From Arthrobacter echini (GTDB taxonomy: Bacteria; Actinomycetota; Actinomycetes; Actinomycetales; Micrococcaceae): 64,000 bases of DNA. Both the position numbers and the translations under genes were made by a program. The first letter of the stretch is position 1. Each line of letters begins with the position of its first letter. This document shows positions 1 through 8,027 of the stretch, piece after piece. The DNA is taken from the NCBI RefSeq assembly GCF_008107445.1, contig NZ_VSLD01000006.1, positions 62,001 to 126,000 of the forward strand. The letters run 5' to 3'. Below the pieces are notes generated by a model. That model saw only the letters and a program-made list of their open reading frames with translations. It had not been told where the DNA came from and did no database searches.

Positions 1-235
1 CCACCACGAGCCACATGCCGGAGATGCCGTACTGGTAGCCGAGGCCCACACCGCCCACGGTGGACGCGCCTCCCAGGACCACGGCGGCCATGGTCCCGGT
101 GTAGAGGAGCGGCCCGAGGCGTCTGCCTGCGACCAGATAGTCGCTCGCAGTCCGGGTACGGGACTTGCCCCACCAGCCGAAGCCGAGCATGGCCACGAGA
201 TAGATCACCACGATGGAGATGTCGAACAGGTGCAT
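1..235 (-). CDS. Sodium:solute symporter family transporter, N-terminal part (cut by window edge)
   Basis: Only the first 78 codons are present; the gene runs off the left edge. The protein begins MHLFDISIVV and shows a first membrane helix, then a loop with the SDYLVAGRRLGPL motif, then a second helix rich in Gly and Ala (residues about 45-75). That is the typical start of the sodium:solute symporter (SSS) family, which imports small organic solutes with Na+. It is divergent from the XRE/cupin regulator, with a 77-base gap that must hold both promoters. Its position beside the ureohydrolase/decarboxylase operon suggests it imports a guanidino compound, an amino acid or a polyamine-like substrate. 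That assignment is inference; the family call is firm. Confidence 0.75.
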   Translation of the reverse strand, partial: MHLFDISIVVIYLVAMLGFGWWGKSRTRTASDYLVAGRRLGPLLYTGTMAAVVLGGASTVGGVGLGYQYGISGMWLVV

Positions 236-312
236 GATGGGCCTTCCGGGGACGGATGAAGGGGTGTCCTCTTCCCGGTAAGCTTCCCTGATTGCCGCCG
301 GAGAGGACAACC

Positions 313-894
313 ATGAAGGCATTGCCCATCGAGCCGTCCAATGTGCCCGTCGCCATCGGATCGCGCATCCGTGCCGCGCGGCAGGCGCAGCGGATGACGA
401 TCGAGCAGGTGGCTGCCTCGACGGGACTGACCAAGGGGTTCCTCAGCAGGGTGGAGCGCGATCTGACCTCCCCGTCCGTGGCCTCGCTCGTGACTCTGTG
501 CCAGGTGCTCTCGATCCCCATCGGCGACCTGTTCCTCCAGCCCGAGACGTTCCTGACGAGACTTCAGGAGGCGCCGCGGATCAGCCTCGGCGGCGAGGGC
601 ATCGAGGAGACCCTGCTGACGGCGCGCTCGGAGCGCCGGCTCCAGCTGATCCGCGCCGTCGTCGAGCCGCACGGCCGGGGGGAGGACGAGCTCTACTCCG
701 TGGACTGCGAGGTGGAGGTTCTCCACGTGGTCTCCGGCCGGCTGGAGCTGATTTTCTCGAACGACCGCTACGATCTCCGTGCCGGGGACACGCTCACCTT
801 CCCGGGCAGGGAACCGCACAGCTGGGCCAACCCGGAGGATCATGAGGCGATCGTCCTGTGGACCCTGGTCGCAGCTGCCACCGGCCGATCATAG
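313..894 (+). CDS. XRE-family transcriptional regulator with C-terminal cupin domain
   Basis: A 193-residue protein with an N-terminal helix-turn-helix of the XRE/Cro type (about residues 15-70, including MTIEQVAASTGLTKGFLSRVE) and a C-terminal cupin sensor (about 105-185, ending DTLTFPGREPHSW). Regulators of this build usually control polyamine, amino-acid or sugar catabolism, with the cupin binding the effector. The ATG at 313 is preferred over a TTG at 292 because a GGAGAGG ribosome site lies just upstream. It is divergent from the symporter and directly upstream of the ureohydrolase and decarboxylase genes, so it is the obvious local regulator. A perfect inverted repeat in the downstream promoter is a candidate operator. 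Confidence 0.9.
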   Translation: MKALPIEPSNVPVAIGSRIRAARQAQRMTIEQVAASTGLTKGFLSRVERDLTSPSVASLVTLCQVLSIPIGDLFLQPETFLTRLQEAPRISLGGEGIEETLLTARSERRLQLIRAVVEPHGRGEDELYSVDCEVEVLHVVSGRLELIFSNDRYDLRAGDTLTFPGREPHSWANPEDHEAIVLWTLVAAATGRS

Positions 895-940
895 GGGCCA
901 CGGCGCCTGCCCGCGCCGCAGGTGGAGAACGCTGCGATCC

Positions 941-997
941 TTGACCCGGTGGAACCCGCCCAATAGCCTTGGGAAAAACCTTTGATTCATATTGGGC
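941..997 (+). promoter_or_regulatory. Promoter and inverted repeat upstream of the ureohydrolase gene
   Basis: A -35 box TTGACC (941-946) is followed after 17 bases by a -10 box TAGCCT (964-969). A perfect 8-base inverted repeat, GCCCAATA (958-965) and TATTGGGC (990-997), straddles the -10 box and the expected transcription start. This is the usual position for a repressor site. The neighbouring XRE/cupin regulator is the natural candidate to bind it; that link is inferred. Confidence 0.55.
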
Positions 998-1021
998 AAC
1001 TCACCGAGTGGCCCGGAACGG

Positions 1022-2035
1022 ATGGCAGCTGTGGAAGAACTGCGTGTCACGAGCGGCGGTCAGCTGGGCCCCATCGATTCCTCCCGCGTCCCCCGCTATG
1101 CCGGAGCGGCCACCTTTGCCCGGCTGCCGCGGCTCGACCAGGTGGAGCACGCCGAGGTGGCCGTCGTCGGCGTCCCGTTCGACTCGGGTGTCTCCTACCG
1201 CCCGGGAGCGCGGTTCGGCGGCAATGCCATCCGCGAGGCCTCACGCCTGCTGCGTCCCTACAACCCGGCACTGGACGTCTCGCCGTTCGAGCGCGTGCAG
1301 GTGGCCGACGCCGGGGACATGGCGGTCAATCCGTTCAACATCGGCGAGGCCATCGAGACGGTGCAGCAGAACGCGCTGGATCTCACCGCGAACGGCACGC
1401 GGCTCGTGACCCTGGGCGGTGACCACACCATCGCCCTACCGCTGCTGCGGGCCGCGACCGAACGGGCCGGCTCGCCCGTGGCGATGCTCCACTTCGACGC
1501 GCACCTCGATACGTGGGACACCTACTTCGGCGCCGAGTACACCCACGGCACGCCGTTCCGCCGCGCCGTGGAGGAGGGCATCCTCGATACCGAGGCCATC
1601 TCCCACGTGGGGACGCGCGGGCCGCTCTACGGCGTCCGTGACCTCGAGGACGATCGCCGTTTCGGTTTCGGCATCGTGACGTCCTCGGACGTCTACCGCA
1701 AGGGCGTCGACGAGATCGTGGACCAGCTGCGCTCACGCATCGGCTCCAGGCCGCTGTACGTCTCGGTGGACATCGACGTCCTCGATCCCGCGCATGCCCC
1801 GGGCACCGGCACGCCCGAGGCCGGCGGCATCACGAGCCGCGAACTGCTCGAGATCCTCCGCGGCCTGCGCGGACTCAACCTCGTCGGCGCCGACGTCGTC
1901 GAGGTGGCCCCGGCCTACGACCATGCGGAGATGACCGGCGTCGCCGCGTCCCACGTGGCGTACGACCTCGTCACGCTCCTGGCGGATACCCTGACCCCAG
2001 GTACACCCGCCACCACGACCCCCGAGGACCAGTAG
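1022..2035 (+). CDS. speB: Agmatinase/guanidinobutyrase-family ureohydrolase
   Basis: A 337-residue Mn2+ ureohydrolase that cleaves a guanidino compound to an amine and urea. The metal-binding motifs are all present: GGDHT, the [10 protein letters not shown] block and [19 protein letters not shown] near the C-terminus, as in agmatinase (SpeB) and guanidinobutyrase (GbuA). The ATG at 1022 is taken as start; a TTG ten codons upstream (992) is possible, and neither has a strong ribosome site. The stop codon touches the start of the next gene (2036), so the two are translationally coupled. Pairing with a ThDP decarboxylase resembling AruI suggests the substrate is 4-guanidinobutyrate rather than agmatine; sequence alone does not settle this. 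Confidence 0.9.
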   Translation: MAAVEELRVTSGGQLGPIDSSRVPRYAGAATFARLPRLDQVEHAEVAVVGVPFDSGVSYRPGARFGGNAIREASRLLRPYNPALDVSPFERVQVADAGDMAVNPFNIGEAIETVQQNALDLTANGTRLVTLGGDHTIALPLLRAATERAGSPVAMLHFDAHLDTWDTYFGAEYTHGTPFRRAVEEGILDTEAISHVGTRGPLYGVRDLEDDRRFGFGIVTSSDVYRKGVDEIVDQLRSRIGSRPLYVSVDIDVLDPAHAPGTGTPEAGGITSRELLEILRGLRGLNLVGADVVEVAPAYDHAEMTGVAASHVAYDLVTLLADTLTPGTPATTTPEDQ

Positions 2036-3736
2036 ATGGCCAGCATCAACAGCACCGACAGCGCAGCCTCCACCCCGCCGGCGCCCGTCACCGACCAGCG
2101 CAACGGCGGCGATCTCGTCATCGAGACCCTCACCGCGCTCGGGGCGACGACGGTGTTCGGCATTCCCGGGCAGCACGCCCTCGGTCTCTTCGACGCCCTC
2201 TCCCGCTCGGAGCTCCGCTTCGTCTCCTCACGTGTGGAGAACAACTCGGCGTTCGCGGCCGACGGCTTCTCCCGGGCCACCGGGGATGTGGGGGTGCTCT
2301 TCCTCTCGACCGGCCCCGGGGCACTCACTGCCCTCGCCGGCCTGCAGGAGGCCTACGCCACGGGCGTCCCGATGGTGGTCGTCGCCAGCCAGATCCCCCT
2401 CGAGGGCCTCGGCGCGCGGCGCAAGGGCATGCTGCACCAGCTGGATGACCAGAAGGCCTCGGCGGCGAACGTGACCAAGAGCCAGCGGCTCATCCAGCAG
2501 GCCTCCGGCATTCCCTCGGCCATCCAGGACGCCTGGACCGAGGCCGTCTCGTCGCCGCAGGGCCCGGTATGGATCGAGGTACCGCAGAACGTGCTGCTGG
2601 ATCCCGTGATGGTCCCGCGGGTCGAGGACGCGCTCGCTGAACCCTTCGACAATCCTCCACGGGTGGAACTCGTGCGCGAGGCGGTGGCCTGGCTGAAGGA
2701 CTCCAAGCGCCCGGCGATCGTCGCCGGCGGCGGTACGCGGCGCGGTGGAGCCGAGGCCGCGCTGCTCTCGATCGCCGAGAAGCTCGGCGCTCCCGTCATC
2801 TGCTCACCGGGCGGCAACGGCGCCTTCCCCTGGACCCACGAGCTGTCACTGCAGTCCTGGGTGGAGGACCGCCACACCACGGACGTCCTCGAGGACGCCG
2901 ACGTCCTCCTCGTGGTCGGCTCCTCACTCGGTGAGGTCACCTCCAACTACTTCACGCTCGAGCCCCGCGGCCGCATCATCCAGATCGACGCCGAACCGCG
3001 GGTCCTGGAGTCCAATCGTCCGGGGCTCGGCATCCGCGCCGACGCCGGACAGGCGCTCACGGCCCTCGACGCAGCGATCGAGCCGCTCGAGCGCGACCGC
3101 GAACCCGGGTACGACGCCGTCGCGCTCGTGGCCGCGACCCTCGCGAAGGTCGGTGCGCGTCTCGACGGGCAGGAGCTCGGCAAGGAGCGCGCGTTCATGC
3201 AGGACATCCGGGAGGCCGTGCCCGCGGGCATGCAGACCTTCTGGGACATGACCATCGCCGCCTACTGGGCCTGGAGCTGCTGGGACGCGCGTGAGGGCCA
3301 GTTCCACTCCGCGCAGGGCGCAGGCGGGCTGGGCTTCGGCTTCCCGGGCGCCATCGGCGGCTCCGTGGGCCTCGCATCCCATGACCTGCCCGCACGGGTC
3401 CTCGCCGTCTCCGGCGACGGCTCCGCCATGTACTCCATCGCAGAACTCGCCACCGCGCGACAGCACGACATCCCGGTGACCTGGCTGATCGTGGACGACG
3501 GCGGCTACGGCATCCTCCGCGAGTACATGGAGGGCGCCTTCGGCAAGGCCACGGCGACGGAACTCGCGCGGCCCGACTTCGTGGCGCTCGCGGAATCCTT
3601 CGGCGTACCGGCCCGGCGCGTGGGACCGGAGGGTATCGGTGCCGCGTTGCGCGAGTCACTCGCTGCGGAGGGCCCGAATGTCGTCGTCGTGGAGACTCTC
3701 CTGAGACTGTTCGCCCCGACGCACCTTGATCGGTAG
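2036..3736 (+). CDS. Thiamine-diphosphate-dependent enzyme, acetolactate synthase-like (possible 2-ketoarginine decarboxylase)
   Basis: A 566-residue protein with the three-domain layout of the acetolactate synthase/decarboxylase family: an N-terminal pyrimidine-binding domain (GIPGQHALGLFDAL, catalytic Glu in SSRVENNSAF), a central domain (AIVAGGGTRRGG) and a C-terminal ThDP domain (SGDGSAMYSI followed by DDGGYG). It begins on the base after the ureohydrolase stop codon. In the arginine transaminase pathway of Pseudomonas, AruI, a protein of this family and length, decarboxylates 2-ketoarginine to guanidinobutyraldehyde, and guanidinobutyrase acts two steps later. The coupling seen here fits that pathway. 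True acetolactate synthase is unlikely because no small subunit gene follows. Family certain, substrate inferred. Confidence 0.85.
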   Translation: MASINSTDSAASTPPAPVTDQRNGGDLVIETLTALGATTVFGIPGQHALGLFDALSRSELRFVSSRVENNSAFAADGFSRATGDVGVLFLSTGPGALTALAGLQEAYATGVPMVVVASQIPLEGLGARRKGMLHQLDDQKASAANVTKSQRLIQQASGIPSAIQDAWTEAVSSPQGPVWIEVPQNVLLDPVMVPRVEDALAEPFDNPPRVELVREAVAWLKDSKRPAIVAGGGTRRGGAEAALLSIAEKLGAPVICSPGGNGAFPWTHELSLQSWVEDRHTTDVLEDADVLLVVGSSLGEVTSNYFTLEPRGRIIQIDAEPRVLESNRPGLGIRADAGQALTALDAAIEPLERDREPGYDAVALVAATLAKVGARLDGQELGKERAFMQDIREAVPAGMQTFWDMTIAAYWAWSCWDAREGQFHSAQGAGGLGFGFPGAIGGSVGLASHDLPARVLAVSGDGSAMYSIAELATARQHDIPVTWLIVDDGGYGILREYMEGAFGKATATELARPDFVALAESFGVPARRVGPEGIGAALRESLAAEGPNVVVVETLLRLFAPTHLDR

Positions 3737-3897
3737 CGCAGAATCGGCAGGGGCCGGGCCCGTTCCGTTTCGTGTCATCCCGTGGCAGGGTAACGAACAC
3801 CGGGCACAGAGCCGATAGGGATGTGCGGCGCCCTGAGTACTCCGGCGTCCGGACCGGCCGATTCCCGGAGCGTGGACGAGAACAGTGGGGAGCTCCT

Positions 3898-4692
3898 ATG
3901 GCGTGCAACGGATGCAGCTCGGCGTCGAAACTCGACTTCGACTTCAGTATGGCGTTCCAGCCGATCTATGACGCCGTGGCGGGGCGCGTGTGGGGTTACG
4001 AGGCGCTGGTCCGGGGACTGGCGGGCGAGGGCGCTCAGCAGATCCTGTCGAGGGTGACGCCGGAGCAGAAGTACCGCTTCGACCAGGACTGCCGCATCAA
4101 GGCGATCGAACTCGCCTCGCGCCTGTTCCCCGCGGGTGAGGAGCTGATGCTCTCCATCAACTTCATGCCGAATGCCGTCTACGAACCGGCCGCCTGCCTG
4201 CGCGCGACGCTGCGTGCAGCCGAGCGGTACAGCTTCCCGATGTCCTCCATCATGTTCGAGTTCACGGAGGACGAGGAGGTGGCCGACACCGCCCATCTCC
4301 AGAACATCATCTCCGAGTACCGCAAGCACCACTTCACCACGGCCATCGACGATTTCGGTGCCGGTCACGCCGGGCTGGGGCTGCTCGTCGATTTCCAGCC
4401 GGATCTGCTCAAGATCGACATGCTGCTGGTCCGGGGGATCGACACGAGTCCGGCGCGCCGGGTGGTGGTGGACGGCATCCTGGGAATCGCCCGGGAACTC
4501 GGCATCACCGTGCTTGCCGAAGGGGTGGAGACGGAGGCGGAGTTCTCGGTGCTGCAGGCAGCGGGCGTGCGCCTCTTCCAGGGGTACTGGTTCGCGAAGC
4601 CCGCGTTCGAGGAGCTGCCCCGCATCCGTCCCCGGTCCCTCGGCGCCCCAGCTGAGGTCGAGATGTCAGTAGGAGTACCCACCCCCGCCTGA
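3898..4692 (+). CDS. EAL-domain cyclic-di-GMP phosphodiesterase
   Basis: A 264-residue stand-alone EAL domain, the fold that hydrolyses cyclic-di-GMP to pGpG. The EAL motif is at residues 35-37, and the other residues needed for metal binding and catalysis are intact: Asn89, Glu122 and Glu125, the IDDFGAG loop (Asp152/Asp153), Lys173 and the EGVE motif (Glu209, Glu212). It is therefore probably active rather than a degenerate sensor. There is no obvious N-terminal sensor domain, only a short tail with a CNGC pair (Cys3, Cys6) that might bind metal or respond to redox. The start at 3898 is supported by a GGGGAG ribosome site. It stands alone after the decarboxylase operon. Confidence 0.9.
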   Translation: MACNGCSSASKLDFDFSMAFQPIYDAVAGRVWGYEALVRGLAGEGAQQILSRVTPEQKYRFDQDCRIKAIELASRLFPAGEELMLSINFMPNAVYEPAACLRATLRAAERYSFPMSSIMFEFTEDEEVADTAHLQNIISEYRKHHFTTAIDDFGAGHAGLGLLVDFQPDLLKIDMLLVRGIDTSPARRVVVDGILGIARELGITVLAEGVETEAEFSVLQAAGVRLFQGYWFAKPAFEELPRIRPRSLGAPAEVEMSVGVPTPA

Positions 4693-4783
4693 CACGTGCA
4701 CCCCACGCGGTGCAGCACGCCTTCCGTTCCGCTCGTGGAGATGAGAATGTCGAGGCACATCACCATGACGACGGAGGAGAACC

Positions 4784-4987
4784 ATGGCATTCCGCAAGGG
4801 CGACACGATCACCTGGAACACACCGCAGGGCGAGACCGAGGGCTCGATCGTGGAGAAGCACGAGAAGGAGTTCACGTTCGACGGGCAGAAGTTCAACGCG
4901 TCGGAGGACGAGCCGTACTACACCGTCGAGAGCGCGAAGTCCGGCAAGCATGCCGCGCACAAGGAGAGTGCGCTGACGAAGAAGTAG
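4784..4987 (+). CDS. DUF2945 family small protein (TUDOR-like)
   Basis: A 67-residue hydrophilic protein beginning MAFRKGDTITW, with a Gly-Ser turn and a basic C-terminal half ending in Lys-Lys. Pattern and length match DUF2945 (hypervirulence-associated TUDOR-like domain), a small beta-barrel of unknown function widespread in actinobacteria and proteobacteria. A GGAGGA-type ribosome site precedes the ATG. The DUF3140 gene next door faces it, and the two families are often found near other small general-stress proteins. Function unknown. Confidence 0.8.
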   Translation: MAFRKGDTITWNTPQGETEGSIVEKHEKEFTFDGQKFNASEDEPYYTVESAKSGKHAAHKESALTKK

Positions 4988-5018
4988 CAGCCCCTTCTCA
5001 CGCCGGCGGGCCGTGATC

Positions 5019-5363
5019 TCAATTCAGCGGGTCGTGGCCCCAGTTCATGAGCGAGTAACGCCATTTGGACGTCTCCAGGTCTTCCTTCGACGGTTTCTGG
5101 GCCAGGTGGCGGTGGACGTAGCCGACCACTTTCCGCATGTGGGCTACGTCGTCGTCGGTGAGCTCCGCCTTCCTCGTCCGGAGGATGTCCACGATCCGCC
5201 GTCCCGATTCGTGGCCCACCGATTCGCCGCCGGCCGAGTCCTTCTGGCCCACCGATCGGGACTCGTCGGAGTCGAGCCAGGTCTCGAGCTGCGACGCGGT
5301 CATGGTGACGGCGTCCTTCCAGTCAGACCAGACGTCCTCGAGCTGGTGGGGTGCAGCGTTCAT
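5019..5363 (-). CDS. DUF3140 family protein
   Basis: A 114-residue acidic protein matching DUF3140: an N-terminal VWSDWKDAVTMTASQLETWL segment, then SVGQK, GESVGHESGRRIVDILR and the ending HMRKVVGYVHRHLAQ...RYSLMNWGHDP. The ATG at 5363 is preferred over one six codons upstream because GAGAGG lies at a suitable distance. Members are small cytoplasmic proteins of unknown biochemical role; the family resembles DNA-binding-like small stress proteins, but that is not established. It converges with the DUF2945 gene and diverges from the membrane protein at 5497. Confidence 0.8.
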   Translation of the reverse strand: MNAAPHQLEDVWSDWKDAVTMTASQLETWLDSDESRSVGQKDSAGGESVGHESGRRIVDILRTRKAELTDDDVAHMRKVVGYVHRHLAQKPSKEDLETSKWRYSLMNWGHDPLN

Positions 5364-5391
5364 CGGTTCCGGGCCTCTCATAGCATGGCGT

Positions 5392-5446
5392 GTGACGAGT
5401 CACAGCAGGGCTTTTTCGCGAGCTTGCAATAGCTTAATCGTAAGCT
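5392..5446. promoter_or_regulatory. Two short palindromes in the divergent promoter region
   Basis: Between the divergent genes starting at 5363 (minus) and 5497 (plus) lie GTGAC-GA-GTCAC (5392-5403) and AGCTTA-ATCG-TAAGCT (5431-5446), both with perfect arms. The surrounding bases are AT-rich for this genome. They are plausible operator sites for shared control of the two genes. No regulator can be assigned. Confidence 0.35.
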
Positions 5447-5496
5447 GGCTGATAAATGTAGAGGGTAGGTCAACAACGTCTAAGGAGCTCTACATC

Positions 5497-6036
5497 ATGG
5501 CAGGAAACCTTTTGGCACGATCAGCCCACGATCTGGGCGCCGCAGCCTGGTTCGGCGGAACGCTCATGGGCGCTGTCGGTCTGAACGGCGCGACGGCGAA
5601 GGCCAAGGACCCCAAGGAGCGCACCCGCCTGTCGGCCCTCGGCTGGGCCAAGTGGACCCCGGTGCAGATCGCGGCCTTCGCAGCCCATGGCATCGGCGGC
5701 CTCGGCCTCATCGGCGCCAACAAGGGACGCGTCAAGGGCCAGGACTCGGTCGGTTCCAACACCGGCTGGAAGACCGCCGTGACCCTCGTCGGCATGGCAC
5801 TGTCGCTCTACTCGGGCATCCTCGGCAAGAAGGTCGGCGAGCTGGCCGAGCAGGGTGGCCAGGGAGCCACCGAGCCCCGCCCGGGAGCCAGTGACGAACT
5901 CGCGAAGGCCCAGAAGCAGCTCCAGGTCACGCAGTGGCTGCTGCCCGTCTTCAGCGGCGCCGTCATCGTCATGGGCGCCAAGCAGGGCGAGATGCAGCGT
6001 CCGGAGAACATCGTGAAGGGCCTGCTCAAGAAGTAG
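5497..6036 (+). CDS. Conserved hypothetical membrane protein
   Basis: A 179-residue protein beginning MAGNLLARSAHDLGAAAWFG. I do not recognise a named family. It has about four hydrophobic stretches (roughly residues 12-30, 52-75, 92-112 and 145-162), separated by charged loops including a KAKDPKERTR segment, suggesting a small inner-membrane protein. The start at 5497 is supported by AAGGAG nine bases upstream; in-frame sequence upstream belongs to the opposite-strand neighbour. Codon use is typical of the genome. It stands in a cluster of small stress-type genes, which is the only hint of role. Confidence 0.7.
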   Translation: MAGNLLARSAHDLGAAAWFGGTLMGAVGLNGATAKAKDPKERTRLSALGWAKWTPVQIAAFAAHGIGGLGLIGANKGRVKGQDSVGSNTGWKTAVTLVGMALSLYSGILGKKVGELAEQGGQGATEPRPGASDELAKAQKQLQVTQWLLPVFSGAVIVMGAKQGEMQRPENIVKGLLKK

Positions 6037-6160
6037 GACCTCCCGGTTCGCGAGGCCCCCGCAGGCTCGTCCCTTCCACGAACACGTGGTCGGCGTCGGG
6101 CCAGCGGGGGCCTCTGCCGTTCCCGGGCACCTCGTCCCGGGGCGCCCTGTTCCTGGGCTC

Positions 6161-7297
6161 CTACTGCATCGTGAAGGCGCGGGCGACGCCGCCGTGCACC
6201 GTCGGATTCCGGATCAGGGCCGAGAGGACGGCGTTGCGGCCGCGCATGAGCGGGACGGGCAGGGGCCTGCCGAGCGCCATGTTGAGATGGGCCTTCCGCC
6301 GGGCGAGGGTCGCCTCGGCCCGGCGATCCTTCTCGTACCCGGCCAGCTGCGCCGCCACATCCTGGCCGTCGCGCAGTGACGCGACGATGATCGGGACGAG
6401 CCGTGCGGCGTCGAGCCAGCCGAGATTCATCCCCTGCCCGCCGATCGGGGAGATCTCGTGGGCGGCGTCCCCGACCAGGACGGTGCGTCCCGCGACGAAG
6501 CGCTCGGCGAGTCGTGACCGCACCTCGAAGGCGCTGATCATGGAGTTGGTGGCCTGGTCGACGGCCACACCCGTCCGGTCGCGGATGAGGGCGGCGAGGC
6601 GGTCGACCGAGGGCTGCTCCACCGGGGAGCCCACGCGGACCACCCAGCGGCGGAGACCGCCGGGCAGGGGGAAGGACTCCACGATCCCACCGGTCTCCAG
6701 GTACAGCACGGCGTCGTCGCCGTCGGCGGTATCGTCCCGGAAGTCACCCATGACGTAGCAGTCCGGGTAGCGGCGCGGCCGTGCCCGGATGCCGGCGTTG
6801 TCCCGCACCGAGCTCCGGGCACCGTCCGCCGCGACGATCAGCCTCGCGTCCAGCACCGCGTCCTCGCCTTGGCTCCTGGTCACCGCCAGGATGCGGTCAC
6901 CGGCGTCGTGCGTGGTCAGCAGGGACACGTCGCGCCGGAGTGTACCGGGGAACTCCCGTTCCAGCCGGCGCTCGAGGATCTCCTCCGTGACGGCCTGCGG
7001 GACGGCGAGCACGTACTGCTCGGCTCCGGGCAGCGCGGAGAAGGAGATGGTGCCCACGTGGCGACCGGAGCTCCTGGCTACCCCGTCGCGGATCAGCACC
7101 CCGCGTTCGCGCAGCTCGTCGGCGATTCCGACGGCGTCCAGCGCCCGCAGGGCGGGTGGGTGGATACCGATGGCCCGGGAGTGGGTGCCGCGCTCGGGCC
7201 GGCGCTCGAGCACGACGGCGTCCAGGCCCGCCCGGCGCAGGAGCAGCCCGGTGTACAGCCCCACGGGTCCACCTCCGACGACGATCACGTCATGCAC
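6161..7297 (-). CDS. FAD-dependent monooxygenase (aromatic hydroxylase) of a type III PKS operon
   Basis: A 378-residue flavoprotein hydroxylase of the PHBH/UbiH type. The Rossmann motif VVGGGPVGLYTG is at the N-terminus, and the GDAAHEISPIGGQGMNLG motif that binds FAD ribityl lies near residue 280. The start is a GTG at 7297 with a strong GGAAGGAG site; the first codons overlap the end of the methyltransferase gene by 8 bases. As last gene of a PKS-methyltransferase-hydroxylase operon it probably hydroxylates the aromatic ring of the polyketide, as SrsC does in Streptomyces, turning a resorcinol into a hydroquinone/quinone. Substrate inferred from context. Confidence 0.85.
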   Translation of the reverse strand: MHDVIVVGGGPVGLYTGLLLRRAGLDAVVLERRPERGTHSRAIGIHPPALRALDAVGIADELRERGVLIRDGVARSSGRHVGTISFSALPGAEQYVLAVPQAVTEEILERRLEREFPGTLRRDVSLLTTHDAGDRILAVTRSQGEDAVLDARLIVAADGARSSVRDNAGIRARPRRYPDCYVMGDFRDDTADGDDAVLYLETGGIVESFPLPGGLRRWVVRVGSPVEQPSVDRLAALIRDRTGVAVDQATNSMISAFEVRSRLAERFVAGRTVLVGDAAHEISPIGGQGMNLGWLDAARLVPIIVASLRDGQDVAAQLAGYEKDRRAEATLARRKAHLNMALGRPLPVPLMRGRNAVLSALIRNPTVHGGVARAFTMQ

Positions 7298-8027
7298 GGT
7301 CGGCGTCTCCTTCCGCAGGGGCGCCCGAGCGGTCGAGCACGAGGAGATTGATGAACGGGGCACGCGTGCGGACCTGCCATGCGCGGCGATCGGCCACCGC
7401 GGCGCGCAGCTCGTCCGGCGTGTAGCTGCGACGGATGGAGGTGAGGCCGTCCTCGCGGATGAAGGATCCCGGCAGCGGGAGCGTGCCCACCGCGAACAGG
7501 GCGTAGCCCGCGGGATGGCGTGCGATATCGCTGTGGACCGCCACGCGGCGCGCGAGCTGTTCCGAGTCGTCGAGCAGACCCCCGAGTGCGGCGGGATCGA
7601 GGTGGTGGAGGACATGGTTCGACACCACGGCGTCGAAGGACGCACCCTCGGCCACCAGGTCCGAGCTCAGCGCCCTGCGGAAGGAGAGTCCGGGCAGCGG
7701 CGGGAGCGATGTCGCGTAGGCGTGGGCCCGCTCGTCGGGGTCGACGGCGGTCACCTCGAGCCTGAAGCCGTCGAGCTGCGCCCAGCGGCTCAGGGCCCGC
7801 GGTACGTCGCCTCCTCCCGAGCCGACGTCGAGCAGCGTGTTCACCCGGTCGCGGGAGAACACGGGGCGCAGCAGGGAGGTGTACGTGCGGCGCCAGCCCG
7901 AGACCACGGCATTGACGATCCCGAACTGGGCGTAGGTACGCTCGAGCCTGGCCGCGTCGCAGTCGGGGCGGTCCATCTCCTCGACGGCGTCGGCGTCCCG
8001 CTGGGCGAGGAACCCGCTCGACGTCAT
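7290..8027 (-). CDS. Class I SAM-dependent methyltransferase of the type III PKS operon
   Basis: A 245-residue Rossmann-fold methyltransferase. SAM-binding motif I is LLDVGSGGGD (about residues 65-75), followed by an acidic residue in AVDPDE and the motif SNHVLHHL near residue 137. It lies between and overlaps both neighbours (4 bases with the PKS, 8 with the hydroxylase), so the three genes are one transcript. It probably methylates a hydroxyl or ring carbon of the polyketide. It occupies the position of srsB in the Streptomyces phenolic-lipid operon but appears to be a soluble class I enzyme. Confidence 0.85.
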   Translation of the reverse strand: MTSSGFLAQRDADAVEEMDRPDCDAARLERTYAQFGIVNAVVSGWRRTYTSLLRPVFSRDRVNTLLDVGSGGGDVPRALSRWAQLDGFRLEVTAVDPDERAHAYATSLPPLPGLSFRRALSSDLVAEGASFDAVVSNHVLHHLDPAALGGLLDDSEQLARRVAVHSDIARHPAGYALFAVGTLPLPGSFIREDGLTSIRRSYTPDELRAAVADRRAWQVRTRAPFINLLVLDRSGAPAEGDADRA

